This document shows positions 1 to 9,297 of a stretch of 64,000 nt of DNA, one piece after another. This DNA is from Chloroflexota bacterium. GTDB taxonomy: Bacteria; Chloroflexota; UBA6077; FW602-bin22; JACPRP01. The DNA lies in contig JAMCWX010000049.1 of assembly GCA_023480885.1 (NCBI GenBank), positions 1 to 64,000 of the forward strand, in the 5' to 3' direction. The stretch's first letter is position 1. Every line of letters starts with the position of its first letter. The position numbers and the translations under genes are program-made. The notes below the pieces were generated by a model. The model had not been told where the DNA came from. It saw only the letters and a list, made by a program, of their open reading frames with translations, and did no database searches.

Positions 1-3
1 ATT

Positions 4-79
4 TGGAGCGGGAGACGAGACTCGAACTCGCGACAACCTGCTTGGAAGGCAGGCACTCTACCAACTGAGTTACTCCCGC
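4..79 (-). tRNA. tRNA-Gly (anticodon TCC)
   Basis: Reverse complement GCGGGAGTAACTCAGTTGGTAGAGTGCCTGCCTTCCAAGCAGG...GTTCGAGTC...CTCCCGCTCCA; anticodon loop CTTCCAA; encoded CCA. Confidence 0.95.
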
Positions 80-93
80 GATTGTTCAACTCT

Positions 94-181
94 TGGTGCC
101 GAAGGGGGGATTTGAACCCCCACGAGCGTATTGCCCACTACGCCCTGAACGTAGCGCGTCTGCCGGTTCCGCCACTTCGGC
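94..181 (-). tRNA. tRNA-Leu (anticodon CAG)
   Basis: Reverse complement GCCGAAGTGGCGGAACCGGCAGACGCGCTACGTTCAGGGCGTAG...GGTTCAAATCC...CTTCGGCACCA; long variable arm; encoded CCA. Confidence 0.95.
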
Positions 182-203
182 CTGCAATTGCCAACCAAAC
201 AGG

Positions 204-277
204 TGGACGAGATAGGGATCGAACCTACGACCTCACGGATGTGAACCGTGCGCTCTGACCGGCTGAGCTACTCGTCC
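204..277 (-). tRNA. tRNA-Val (anticodon CAC)
   Basis: Reverse complement GGACGAGTAGCTCAGCCGGTCAGAGCGCACGGTTCACATCCGTG...GGTTCGATCCC...CTCGTCCA; anticodon loop TTCACAT. Confidence 0.93.
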
Positions 278-483
278 ACGGTGTTACTTCACACGACTGC
301 TAACCTTCGCATTATAGCAAATTCCGCTTCCTAGCGTCAAGGCGCTGCCGGCCACACACAAGCTGTCCTGCCTGATAAGCCACCAACTCTTGCAACAAGG
401 TAGTCAATCAGGTTAAAATGGGACAAGTGGATACTGGCCATTCGACCATTGTGGCCAAGGCAACTGTGTGCGAGAGATATATT

Positions 484-1185
484 ATGTCAATCGATCCCGA
501 AGCAATCCGACAAGTGGCAACCAATACAGCAGTGCTACGGCCGACAAAGCAAGCCCTGGCCACGTTCGGCAGTACCGTCGTCACCTACTATCTTCTGACC
601 GAGCCTATCTACTCCGAACTGACCGGCGAGACGCGCGAAACCGTGGTCCGTCGTGGATCGGTCACCGCCGATCGACCCAAGATCATCACGCCATATTATC
701 TGCTGCACCTCTTCCACGGCTTCGAGCACGGCCACGAATACGCAAACTACCTCATAAAGACCCACGGCGCTAACTCGCCTGGCCTTATGTACTCCTACCG
801 TAACGAGCTATTCGAGACTAGCATCGTCGGCGATCCGCTGCAAACAGTGGCCGGCAAAATCAGCGATCAAATCGAGGAGCAGAAGGAGACGCTGTCAGCT
901 ATCATCAAAGGAGTAGACCATCTCTGGGACGTATCCCTCATGAAGTTCATTTACGAGTTGACTGTAGCTTCCGTTACCCACAACGTCGAAGACCTGGGCC
1001 GAATGGGGCTGCTCGGACTCGAGCGAGGCCTACCCCGAGGCATTCGGCTCAGAATCGAGGAGATGTTCGCGGCTGTCACGCGGGGCGATCTGGCGCCTCT
1101 GGAACTCAAGAACGAACTAGATCGTTTGGGGGTTTTCGACGAGTACGAGGATCGTTTCCTCGGCCTCTTCCGCCGGCATTCATAA
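484..1185 (+). CDS. hypothetical protein
   Basis: Open frame; likely start MSIDPEAIRQ inside the longer ORF; no family recognised. Confidence 0.6.
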   Translation: MSIDPEAIRQVATNTAVLRPTKQALATFGSTVVTYYLLTEPIYSELTGETRETVVRRGSVTADRPKIITPYYLLHLFHGFEHGHEYANYLIKTHGANSPGLMYSYRNELFETSIVGDPLQTVAGKISDQIEEQKETLSAIIKGVDHLWDVSLMKFIYELTVASVTHNVEDLGRMGLLGLERGLPRGIRLRIEEMFAAVTRGDLAPLELKNELDRLGVFDEYEDRFLGLFRRHS

Positions 1186-1251
1186 TCCGTCCAGCCACTT
1201 ATCGCGTTCCGACCACCATTAAGACAGGACTGACGCGCTCAGGCACCGACT

Positions 1252-1331
1252 AACCGCAAAGAGCGCAAAGAACGCAAACCAGGCAATAGAAACGACAAGA
1301 ATTCCTTTGCGCTCTTTGCGACCTTTGCGGT
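1252..1331. repeat. Inverted array of ~9-nt GCAAAGAGC-type units
   Basis: accgcaaagagcgcaaagaacgcaaac (1253-1279) opposed by ctttgcgctctttgcgacctttgcggt (1305-1331). Confidence 0.75.
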
Positions 1332-1379
1332 GAAACCTAATACTCCCAAGGGAACCGCGTAACTCCTGTTGCCAAGACT

Positions 1380-1406
1380 GACGGGGCAGGTGCTACCTAC
1401 CCCGTC
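1380..1406. terminator. Hairpin between convergent genes, possible terminator
   Basis: GACGGGGCAGGTGCTACCTACCCCGTC folds into a ~12-bp stem with 3-nt loop; no long T tract. Confidence 0.4.
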
Positions 1407-1421
1407 TTCATTATGGACTAG

Positions 1422-2747
1422 CTACACTGTAGCCGCAACCACGGGCTCTTTGCCAGGTACACGCCCTTTGTCGAGAACCAGCGCGTTCACGACCAGTTCG
1501 GCCAGCCCGATCACCTCGACGCCCATCTCATAGTGTTCGTTCAACTCCCCAAGTTGATGGCGGCAGTTGTCGCACGAGGCAGCTACTATGGACGCGCCAG
1601 TAGCCTTTATCTGTTTTACCTTCGGCTTGCCAGCGTTCAATCGCTGCTCCGAGAACTCAGGCAGCGCCACTAAACCCGCGCCACCACCGCAGCAGTAGTT
1701 GTGCTGCTTGTTGGGCGTCATCTCGCGGAAATCGGTTACGCAGGCGTTCAAGATAGTTCTCGGTTCCTCGATCAACCCACTGTTCCTGGCAAGATTGCAG
1801 GAATCGTGATAGGTAACTGCCAGTCTATTCCGAGTGGGATCTAGCTTCAGCTTTCCTTTCTCGATCCACTCAGCCATCACTTCTACAAGGCTGCGCACTC
1901 GGAAAGGAAAAGGCTTACCGAACCAGTTGGGAGCTTCCCATCGGAGCGTCGTGTAAGCGTGCCCGCACTCGCTGACTACTACCTCTTTGACGCCAAGTCT
2001 CGTGGCCTCGTCGACGATGCGCTGCGTGATTCGCTTCGCTCGCGGCGTGTCGCCCAGGAATACGCCGTAATTCGCGGCCTCAAAGAGGCTCAAGCTCCAG
2101 CTCGTGCCTGTGGCATAGAACAGAACGGATGCTGGCAATATCGTATGCGCGCCGGAAAGCGCCACGTAAAGTATCTCTGCGCCCTGCTCCTCTACCGGAA
2201 TGCGAGCCTTGAGATCGCCTACCTTTTCACGGAGCTCATTCTCTAACTCGGCGATCTGCTCCAAGAAAAGATCTTTGATGTATTCCAGCCCCTCTTCCCG
2301 CATAATCGCGGCTTCCGCAAGCTGTTCGAGCATCTCCGGCGCCCTACCCGTCGCCGTCAGCAGCGAACGGATGGCGCGAACCACGAGCGCGTTATCTACC
2401 CCCATCGGGCAGTTTACCGTGCAGCGACGACACATCGTGCAGGAAGCAAAGCTCGTCTCGACGAGCGAATCCAGCATCTGGTCGCTCACTGGCACTGCAC
2501 CCACCCAACCTGGCGCGATCCTCCCTATAGGATCGAACAAACCTCGATAGATCTGCCTCAGTTTCTCCGCACGATACGCGGGCACGTGCTCTGGTCGAGG
2601 ATCTGCGACGTAGTAATGGCACGACTCGGCGCAGATGCCACAACGAACGCACGTCTCCAGCGCAGCGGCTAGCTTGCGGTCCACCTGCTTGCGCAGAAGC
2701 TCCCTGGCTTTCTTGGTCAGCTCCGTGTTATCAGATTTTCCCATCAT
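1422..2747 (-). CDS. Heterodisulfide-reductase-like (Fe-S)-binding protein, 4Fe-4S dicluster plus CCG domains
   Basis: CVRCGICAESC and CTMCRRCTVNCPMG ferredoxin motifs; C-terminal CGHAY...DSCNLAR...CCGGGAG and SCDNCRHQL. Confidence 0.85.
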   Translation of the reverse strand: MMGKSDNTELTKKARELLRKQVDRKLAAALETCVRCGICAESCHYYVADPRPEHVPAYRAEKLRQIYRGLFDPIGRIAPGWVGAVPVSDQMLDSLVETSFASCTMCRRCTVNCPMGVDNALVVRAIRSLLTATGRAPEMLEQLAEAAIMREEGLEYIKDLFLEQIAELENELREKVGDLKARIPVEEQGAEILYVALSGAHTILPASVLFYATGTSWSLSLFEAANYGVFLGDTPRAKRITQRIVDEATRLGVKEVVVSECGHAYTTLRWEAPNWFGKPFPFRVRSLVEVMAEWIEKGKLKLDPTRNRLAVTYHDSCNLARNSGLIEEPRTILNACVTDFREMTPNKQHNYCCGGGAGLVALPEFSEQRLNAGKPKVKQIKATGASIVAASCDNCRHQLGELNEHYEMGVEVIGLAELVVNALVLDKGRVPGKEPVVAATV

Positions 2748-3379
2748 TGGCTCCTTGCTCCCTCGATGACCCCTCGATGTCCGAAGAACACGCCGAACGC
2801 GAACCGAGAGAAGAAAAAGTAAACGCAGTGGCGCACTTTGCCAAACGGCAGATAGACGAGCGTGACGGCGCTAACCACGTAAAACACAGGCACTGCCGAT
2901 GGAGAGAGCACCGCCAGAGCAGAGGTTAGCACGAAGAGGCTGACCAGCGCCACCGCGAAATAGTCGTCTTTAGTGCTGATCGCGCGAAGATTGTGCTCGC
3001 CGAAGCGCGCCGCCAGTCCGAGCAGTCCAGCTATACCACCGAGACAAGCGACCGCAGCTAGCAGCAATCGCACCGATGGCCAGATGACAGTCGCCCATGG
3101 ACTGGCCACGAAGACGACTAGCGCCGCGAAGATTCCAACGTGGAAGAGAACGCCACGAAGGTAGCCGACCATGTGCCGCCGGGTGCTCTCCTTCTCCCAC
3201 GGTGCCATCCCAAGCGTGTACGCATACATGACACCTTTGCTAGCCGACCCTTTTGCCGTCGCAACGTCGCCCTTGAATGGAAGAGAGAACATCCACCGCA
3301 CGTGCCACGCGCAGCCAACAACGGCGACAACCGCGCCCACAATGGCGGCGATAGCTGCGCTCGTCTCTACGGTACTCAT
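2744..3379 (-). CDS. Membrane protein, nitrate-reductase-gamma/HdrE/DsrM-like
   Basis: Multiple TM helices with spaced His; start MSTVETSA; overlaps the Fe-S gene by 4 bp. Confidence 0.6.
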   Translation of the reverse strand: MSTVETSAAIAAIVGAVVAVVGCAWHVRWMFSLPFKGDVATAKGSASKGVMYAYTLGMAPWEKESTRRHMVGYLRGVLFHVGIFAALVVFVASPWATVIWPSVRLLLAAVACLGGIAGLLGLAARFGEHNLRAISTKDDYFAVALVSLFVLTSALAVLSPSAVPVFYVVSAVTLVYLPFGKVRHCVYFFFSRFAFGVFFGHRGVIEGARSQ

Positions 3380-3609
3380 TTTACCTTCCTCACCTTGAAG
3401 TTGATGAGCTTTTCTTGGCGCTCGATCGAGATGAGTTCGTGGCCAGTCGTGCGAGTCCACGCCGGGATATCGGCCAATACGCCAGGATCAGTCGCCGTTG
3501 CTTCGATGACTCCCCCCACTGGCAGGCTCTTGATCGCCTGGCTTACCTTCACTACAGGAATAGGGCAAAGCAATCCTTTCAGGTCCAATACAACATCTGC
3601 GTTTGACAT
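3376..3609 (-). CDS. TusA-family sulfurtransferase
   Basis: VVLDLKGLLCPIPVVKVSQAIKSLPVGGVIEATATDPGVLADIPAW: classic TusA CPxP motif. Confidence 0.93.
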   Translation of the reverse strand: MSNADVVLDLKGLLCPIPVVKVSQAIKSLPVGGVIEATATDPGVLADIPAWTRTTGHELISIERQEKLINFKVRKVK

Positions 3610-3643
3610 TTCTAACCTCCCAAATCATCTTCGATTCTGGAAA

Positions 3644-4123
3644 CTAAACGAAAAGTGTAACCTTAGATTGAGCGGCATCTTCGATGAAGGTGGCGACGCC
3701 CGCTACGTCGGCCACCGCCGGAATCAGTGTTTCGCGCGGAATCTCCATTACGTCCATGCTCATCTGGCAGGCGATCATCTTTACGCCGAGATCGGCAGCC
3801 ATTTGTTGCAACTCTGCCAGCGGAGAGACGTTGTGCGCCTTCATCATCTTCTTGAACATCCAGCGCCCCATGCCTCCCATGTTCAGTCGCGATGGACCGA
3901 TCCTGTCTATTCCGCCTCGATTCATCACCCCCAACATTTTGCCGAACAAGCTGCTGCCGGTCGTCTTCCCGTTCTGAATTGCCTTCAGCCCCCAGAACGT
4001 GAAGAACATGGTTACCTCCATTCCCGCGGCCGCAGCCCCAGTGGCGATGATGTAGGCAGCCATAACCTTATCCATGTCTCCGCTGAACACTACCATCGAT
4101 AACTTATTTGTCTCCAACAGCAC
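3644..4123 (-). CDS. DsrE/DsrF-like family protein
   Basis: MVVFSGDMDKVMAAYIIATGAAAAGMEVTMFFTFWGL...VKMIACQMSMDVMEI, typical of TusA-associated DsrE. Confidence 0.88.
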   Translation of the reverse strand: MLLETNKLSMVVFSGDMDKVMAAYIIATGAAAAGMEVTMFFTFWGLKAIQNGKTTGSSLFGKMLGVMNRGGIDRIGPSRLNMGGMGRWMFKKMMKAHNVSPLAELQQMAADLGVKMIACQMSMDVMEIPRETLIPAVADVAGVATFIEDAAQSKVTLFV

Positions 4124-4146
4124 CTCACCCCCTTCCCGTTTTCGTC

Positions 4147-4689
4147 TTACCGAAGTTCGTACTGGTCGATTTCAGGCAGCTTGACTTGAGTACGATCTGA
4201 AGACTCCTGACAATCCTGCAGCAAGCAGATAATCATACTCATCCAGTCCTCGTTCAACGCCGCTTTCGCGACTACAGCGCAAGCACCAGCTTCGATTGCA
4301 GCAGAACGATATTCTTTGTTGTCATCGGTCAGCAACACCATATTCCTGGTCTCGGGCAGTCGTCGCCTCAAATGGCGGATAAGCGATAGCGCGTCGATCT
4401 GGCGCAGGTTCATATCGATCATAGTTAAGTGAGGTCTGATATTTAGCGCCAGGTTCAGGGCATCCTGACCATTTGCTGCGAGCGACAACGAAGCGCCGGT
4501 CCCGGTGGCTTCAACTACCTGTCGCATAGTTTCTCTAACGTCCGGGTTGGACTCGGCGACGAGAATGCGCAATCTGGCCAAGGTAGACCTCCTTGCCGCG
4601 AATTCGTCTTCTGTGGTGGAGTATATACTGAACGGGGGTACGGTGTAATCAGGAAAAACCTGACAAAACGAGGGGAATCTTCCCGACAC
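4147..4689 (-). CDS. Response regulator receiver domain protein
   Basis: LRILVAESNPDVRETMRQVVE...HLTMIDMNL...VLLTDDNKEYRSAAIEAGACAVVAKA; true start probably internal. Confidence 0.8.
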   Translation of the reverse strand: MSGRFPSFCQVFPDYTVPPFSIYSTTEDEFAARRSTLARLRILVAESNPDVRETMRQVVEATGTGASLSLAANGQDALNLALNIRPHLTMIDMNLRQIDALSLIRHLRRRLPETRNMVLLTDDNKEYRSAAIEAGACAVVAKAALNEDWMSMIICLLQDCQESSDRTQVKLPEIDQYELR

Positions 4690-4719
4690 TGCAGAAAACA
4701 GGTCCTACAAGGAGTAACT

Positions 4720-5436
4720 CTATTGGGCCTCGGAGAGAAGGCCCTTGCGGAGAGCATAGCGCACCAGATCGGCGCGAGAGTGCAGTCCGAGCTTCTCCAT
4801 TATCCTCGAGCGATAGGTTTCTACGGTCTTTGGGCTCAGGGATAGCTTCTCGGCTATCTCGGCTCCAGTATAGCCTTCCGCGGTCATGCGAAGCACGTCG
4901 CGTTCGCGGTCGCCAAGAAGCTCGTAACTATCCTGCTCCTCCCCACTCTTTGCGCGCTGCAAGTAATCCTCCATGAGCAGGCGCGTCGCCGAGGGGTAAA
5001 GGAAAGCGCCCCCTTTGGCGACGACGCGAATGGCGTCGATAAGCTCGGTGTCGGCGCTGGACTTGAGCAGATAACCGGCCCCACCTGCCTGGAGAACAGG
5101 GAACAAATAGCGCTCCTGCGCGTGCACTGTGAGCACGAGAACCTGAATGGGCTTGCGGTGGTCGAGCTTGCGAATGCGCCTTGTGGCTTCCAGACCATTG
5201 GTGCCAGGCATTGAGATATCCATGACGACGACGTCGGGACACAGGCGCTCCGCCAGCAGCACAGCCTCGTCACCATCGCCAGCCTCTCCGACGACTTCCA
5301 TATCCCGCTCGTTCTCTATCAACGTGCGCAGTCCCACTCGCAGCACAGGATGATCGTCGACTAACAGTACGTGAATCTTGGACAATAGACTGCCTCCTAA
5401 GCGGAACGAGCCACTTGCTGGGTTACCGGAATACAT
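4720..5436 (-). CDS. NarL/FixJ (LuxR) family response regulator
   Basis: HVLLVDDHPVLRVGLRTLIE; DVVVMDISMPGTNGLEA; LGDRERDVLRMTAEGYTGAEIAEKLSLSPKTVETYRSRIMEKLG. Confidence 0.92.
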   Translation of the reverse strand: MYSGNPASGSFRLGGSLLSKIHVLLVDDHPVLRVGLRTLIENERDMEVVGEAGDGDEAVLLAERLCPDVVVMDISMPGTNGLEATRRIRKLDHRKPIQVLVLTVHAQERYLFPVLQAGGAGYLLKSSADTELIDAIRVVAKGGAFLYPSATRLLMEDYLQRAKSGEEQDSYELLGDRERDVLRMTAEGYTGAEIAEKLSLSPKTVETYRSRIMEKLGLHSRADLVRYALRKGLLSEAQ

Positions 5437-6437
5437 GCGCGGATCATCGTGCGCTTGCCACGCAGAGAGTCAATCCACAATTCTCCTCCCAGCAACGCTA
5501 CCCTTTCCTTCATTCCAAAAATACCGAGTCCTCCGTTCCGGCGATTGAGAACTTCGCTCACGTCGAAACCGACGCCGTCGTCTTCCACAGAAAGATATGC
5601 CCAGCCGTCCTCCAGCACCTGCAAACGAACCAAGACGTGCTTCGCGCTTGAGTGGCGGGCGACATTAGTGAGGGACTCTTGCGCCACCCGGTACAGGGCC
5701 AACTCAGCCTGCGGTGGCAGCCGACGAGGGAAACCGCTACACTCCAACCGCGCCTGAATATCGTATCGCCCATTGTACTCGTCGATGTACGATTCCAACG
5801 CAGCCACGAGGCCAAGATCGTCTAGCACTGCACACCGAAGCTCCAGCGCCAGCCTGCGCACGTCTTCCAAAGCTCGGGCCGTCAATTCCCTCAGCTCGGC
5901 GACCTTGCTCTGAGCTTCCTCCAACGTGCTTGCCTTTGACAAGAGACGTAGGCGCACGAGAAGGGCTGTGAGAGCCTGAGCTGTCTCGTCGTGTAGCTCT
6001 CGGGCAACCCGCTTTCGCTCTTCCTCCTGTGCCTGCAAAATCTCGCCGGAGAGCTTTTGTAACTGCGTCTGGTGCAACTCGATACTCTCCAGCATAGCAT
6101 TAAAGGCATCCAGTAGCTCATCTAGCGAGGTGTCGCTTAAGGATATCTTGTCCACGCGAGCGCCGAGGTCACCTGCTCGAACCCGTCGCGCCGCTTCCTG
6201 AAGACGAGTGACCGGAAGCAAAGCGGCCTTCAGCACCAGGAAGTTGACCGCAAAGCTCAAGAATACGCCAACCAGGGCGAAAGTCGCGACGAAGTCCCAA
6301 TGGTACGCGTCCGCACCTCGCTGTGCGTGAAACATGCCGACGTAGAAACCGACCACGCTTGTAGTCACGATCACCGAGTTGGCAAGAAGGATCTTGTAGA
6401 ACGTAGGGAACCGCAACAACCGATTTAATAGCTTCAT
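5397..6437 (-). CDS. Sensor histidine kinase (HAMP, HisKA_3, HATPase)
   Basis: EERKRVARELHDETAQALTALLV H-box; VEDDGVGFD; GLGIFGMKERVALLGG; two N-terminal TM segments. Confidence 0.92.
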   Translation of the reverse strand: MKLLNRLLRFPTFYKILLANSVIVTTSVVGFYVGMFHAQRGADAYHWDFVATFALVGVFLSFAVNFLVLKAALLPVTRLQEAARRVRAGDLGARVDKISLSDTSLDELLDAFNAMLESIELHQTQLQKLSGEILQAQEEERKRVARELHDETAQALTALLVRLRLLSKASTLEEAQSKVAELRELTARALEDVRRLALELRCAVLDDLGLVAALESYIDEYNGRYDIQARLECSGFPRRLPPQAELALYRVAQESLTNVARHSSAKHVLVRLQVLEDGWAYLSVEDDGVGFDVSEVLNRRNGGLGIFGMKERVALLGGELWIDSLRGKRTMIRACIPVTQQVARSA

Positions 6438-6656
6438 CTCACTCTTTGATGCCTCATAAGCGCGTCACGTACTATTATAATGTACCAGACGCAAAGGTCG
6501 TAGAATCACAGGCTGAAGCCCACGGCCCTCTGGTTCCCATAACCCTGGCATTCGGTCCGCGTTTTGTGACTTTTGTCGCCGTCAACAAATCCGTCGATCA
6601 CCTATAATCTACCCGAAACAAGTGAAAGACGGCAAGAACAATTCGAGGAGAACGAA

Positions 6657-6941
6657 ATGGCTACAGTTACCGAACAACAAGTAATCGAGAAGCTGCGCGA
6701 GGTGATGGACCCGCACACAGGCAGTAACGTCTGGGACATGGGCATGGTGAAGGATTTAGTGTTGGAGGAGAATCGCCTATCGCTGCGTTTCACCCTCACC
6801 AGCAACTTCTGCCCGATCGGAATGCAACTGGGGCTCGCCTTGAAACGCAAGCTGCGCGAGCTACCGATAGAAAAAATCGACATCAAGATCGAGAATTACC
6901 TGCGAGCAGAAGAACTTGAGAAGGTGCTAGAAGACATCTAG
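6657..6941 (+). CDS. DUF59/MIP18 family Fe-S assembly protein
   Basis: VIEKLREVMDPHTGSNVWDMGMVKDLVLEENRLSLRFTLTSNFCPIG. Confidence 0.85.
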   Translation: MATVTEQQVIEKLREVMDPHTGSNVWDMGMVKDLVLEENRLSLRFTLTSNFCPIGMQLGLALKRKLRELPIEKIDIKIENYLRAEELEKVLEDI

Positions 6942-6953
6942 GGAGGTGCACAC

Positions 6954-8222
6954 ATGCAAATTGTGCCAACCAGCCTGGTTCGCATAACCCGCTACTATAT
7001 GATCGCGGCGGTTTTCTACCTGCTCATAACCCTGGCCACTGGGATCATCCGCGCGCTAACACCTCTTCCCAGTCCGCTGGTGCACTGGGCGCCGTCCGTC
7101 CTGGCCTGGGTGAGCTTCCCTATAATGGGTGCCTATTATCAGTTCTTTCCCACCCTGCAGGGGCGGGACTTGCGGTGGGAGAGACTCACGCTCCCTCAGT
7201 TCGTCCTTGCCAACGTGGGCGTCCTGGGCCTCATTGGGGCAGCCTTGCTCGGCAATCAGCCAGCGCTTGTCGCCGGCTCGACGATATTTACGGCCGCTGC
7301 GCTTCTCTTTGCCGCGATCATCGTCTTCGCCAATCTCGACACCACGAAGGTAACTCTTACGCTGCGGTTCTACCTGGCGTCGCTGGCCTACTTCGTCATT
7401 GCCGTGATTCTTTTCTTTCTCAAGAGTCTCGGAATCAGCCCCATATGGGCCTCCACGGCATTCCTGCTTCACCTGTTTGCTACTGGCTGGGCGATTCTCG
7501 CGATCATGGGCGCGGAGTACGCGATGGTTCCGATGTTGCAGTTGAAAGAACTGCGTTATCCGCGCCTGGCCGACGCTCAGTTCTACCTGGCCAACCTGGG
7601 CATTGGAGGGCTTGCCATCGCCATGGCTATTGGCAACGGCCCCCTGATCGCGGCAGCAGGTTCCCTGACGCTCATCGCCATCCTGGTTTTCGTGTACAAC
7701 ATAATAGCCAGCCTCACGTACGGACCGTCGCGCATGGCGCACCTGGACATATCCGTGAAGTACTTCCTCGTAGGGATCGTCTACCTGCTGGTGACCGCGC
7801 TAGTTGGCATACTGGTAGCCGCCTTCAGATGGTGGAGCGTGGTTCCCATCCACCTGCACCTGGGACTGATTGGCGTCGTCACATTGACGATTGTAGGAGG
7901 AACGTACCACATCGTGCCCTTCGTCGTCTGGTGGGAGGTGTACGCCCCTAAGCTCGGCTACGAGGACGTTCCTATGGTCAAGCAACTCTACAACGAGCGT
8001 AGTGCCAATTGGCAGCTATATGGTTTCAACGCAGGTCTCATCCTGATGATCGGCGGATTTGCGTTAAGTGCCAACTACCTGCTCGCGGCAGGTGGCACAA
8101 TCCTCGTCCTGGCTGCGCTTGCCTACGCTCGCGAAATGATAAACGTGGTCGGTCACCGCAAGAATCTGGCGAAGCCAGCGACACAAAAGGCCGCCGAGAA
8201 GGCAGTCGGAGGTAAAGTATGA
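6954..8222 (+). CDS. Polytopic membrane protein resembling heme-copper oxidase subunit I/NnrS-like proteins
   Basis: ~12 hydrophobic segments; conserved-looking His/aromatic motifs LLHLFATGWAILAIMGAEY and PIHLHLGLIGVVTLTIVGGTYHIVPF. Confidence 0.55.
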   Translation: MQIVPTSLVRITRYYMIAAVFYLLITLATGIIRALTPLPSPLVHWAPSVLAWVSFPIMGAYYQFFPTLQGRDLRWERLTLPQFVLANVGVLGLIGAALLGNQPALVAGSTIFTAAALLFAAIIVFANLDTTKVTLTLRFYLASLAYFVIAVILFFLKSLGISPIWASTAFLLHLFATGWAILAIMGAEYAMVPMLQLKELRYPRLADAQFYLANLGIGGLAIAMAIGNGPLIAAAGSLTLIAILVFVYNIIASLTYGPSRMAHLDISVKYFLVGIVYLLVTALVGILVAAFRWWSVVPIHLHLGLIGVVTLTIVGGTYHIVPFVVWWEVYAPKLGYEDVPMVKQLYNERSANWQLYGFNAGLILMIGGFALSANYLLAAGGTILVLAALAYAREMINVVGHRKNLAKPATQKAAEKAVGGKV

Positions 8223-9070
8223 GCGCGACAGAGACACTCACGACAAAGAAGCCCATTACGCCTAACATGAAAGTTGGCGACGTTCTGAAGGAATACCCAG
8301 CGCTGCTGGACGTCTTCGTTGCCCAGAGCCCTCAGTTCTCACGCCTCAGAAACCCGATTCTGCGCCGCATCCACGGGCGACTGGTCACAGTGGCACAGGC
8401 CGCGGCGGTAGCAGGCTTGGATCCCGCCGTGCTAGTGCGAACGCTCAATCGGGCGATCGGCCTCGACGTGGACGCCACGATGCCGATAGCGCTCAATTCG
8501 AGGGCAGGGACACCCCAGCCGTCGTGGGTAACCAGTGCAGTCGTTGCCGCTCAGCTCGACGTGCGAGAGGATCAGCGCAGCCACTCCGACCCCTTCGCTC
8601 GCATCATGAAAGCCGTGTCGGACCTGGATGAAGGCCAAATCCTCTACCTACGGAATACCTTCGAGCCACTCCCCCTGTACGATGTCCTGGGAAAGCGTGG
8701 ATTCGTCGCCTGGGCTCGCAGGCTCGGCGAGGACGACTGGGAGATATACTTCCTGAAAGTGGGTCGTGGCGCGTCCCGCGAAGAGAACGATGAATCTAAG
8801 GCCGAAGCGACACAGGACCAGGATTGGGAGCCGGGCACCCCAACGGCTGCCATTTCGATCGACGTTCGAGAGCTGACGCCGCCGCAGCCAATGATGAAGA
8901 TACTCAATGCGCTGGACCATCTCAAACCTGGAGAGACGCTGCTCGTCCACCACGTTCGTCGACCAGCCTACCTGTACCCTAAGCTGGCTGAGCTAGGATA
9001 TAAACAGAAGACGGTCGAGGTCGGCCCAGACCAGGTCGATATCTACATTCGCAATCAACAACGGGGATGA
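8219..9070 (+). CDS. DUF1858/DUF2249 domain protein
   Basis: MKVGDVLKEYPALLDVFVAQSPQFSRLRNPILRR (DUF1858-like); two DUF2249-like blocks; overlaps the previous gene by 4 bp. Confidence 0.7.
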   Translation: MSATETLTTKKPITPNMKVGDVLKEYPALLDVFVAQSPQFSRLRNPILRRIHGRLVTVAQAAAVAGLDPAVLVRTLNRAIGLDVDATMPIALNSRAGTPQPSWVTSAVVAAQLDVREDQRSHSDPFARIMKAVSDLDEGQILYLRNTFEPLPLYDVLGKRGFVAWARRLGEDDWEIYFLKVGRGASREENDESKAEATQDQDWEPGTPTAAISIDVRELTPPQPMMKILNALDHLKPGETLLVHHVRRPAYLYPKLAELGYKQKTVEVGPDQVDIYIRNQQRG

Positions 9071-9140
9071 CAAGGAGCATGGCCACCCACGCCGATTCGC
9101 GCGCGAAAGACCGAGGAGTGCCGACGACGTTCTCGAATCC

Positions 9141-9170
9141 TTGACACAGCAATCTGCCATGTGTTATCAT
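9141..9170 (+). promoter_or_regulatory. Sigma70-type promoter
   Basis: TTGACA (9141-9146), 18-nt spacer, TATCAT (9165-9170), immediately upstream of the T-box-like leader. Confidence 0.65.
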
Positions 9171-9189
9171 CGACACCGAGTGAATCACC

Positions 9190-9285
9190 AGGCGATGACG
9201 GGGAGTAGTAAGGCCATCACTACCTCCAGAGAGCCGAGGGACTGGTGCGAACCCGGCAGGGACGATTGCCCGAACTCGCCCCAGA
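9190..9285 (+). promoter_or_regulatory. T-box-like leader, stem I with putative CUC (Leu) specifier
   Basis: GATGACGGGGAGTAGTA...CAGAGAGCCGAGGGACTGGTGCGAACCCGGC...GAA-CTC-GCCCCAGAGC; matches remembered T-box stem I sequence pattern. Confidence 0.65.
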
Positions 9286-9297
9286 GCAGCATAGTCT

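Noticed and set aside
3140-4102. 320-aa plus-strand ORF
   Set aside because: Fully antisense to the TusA, DsrE and membrane-subunit genes, which have clear family motifs.
9200-9280. Cobalamin riboswitch in the ilvC leader
   Set aside because: The GGTGCGAACCCGGC stretch resembles a B12 box, but GATGACGGGGAGTAGTA, CAGAGAGCCG and GAAnnnGCCCCnGAGC fit T-box stem I better and the downstream gene is ilvC; still worth an Infernal check.
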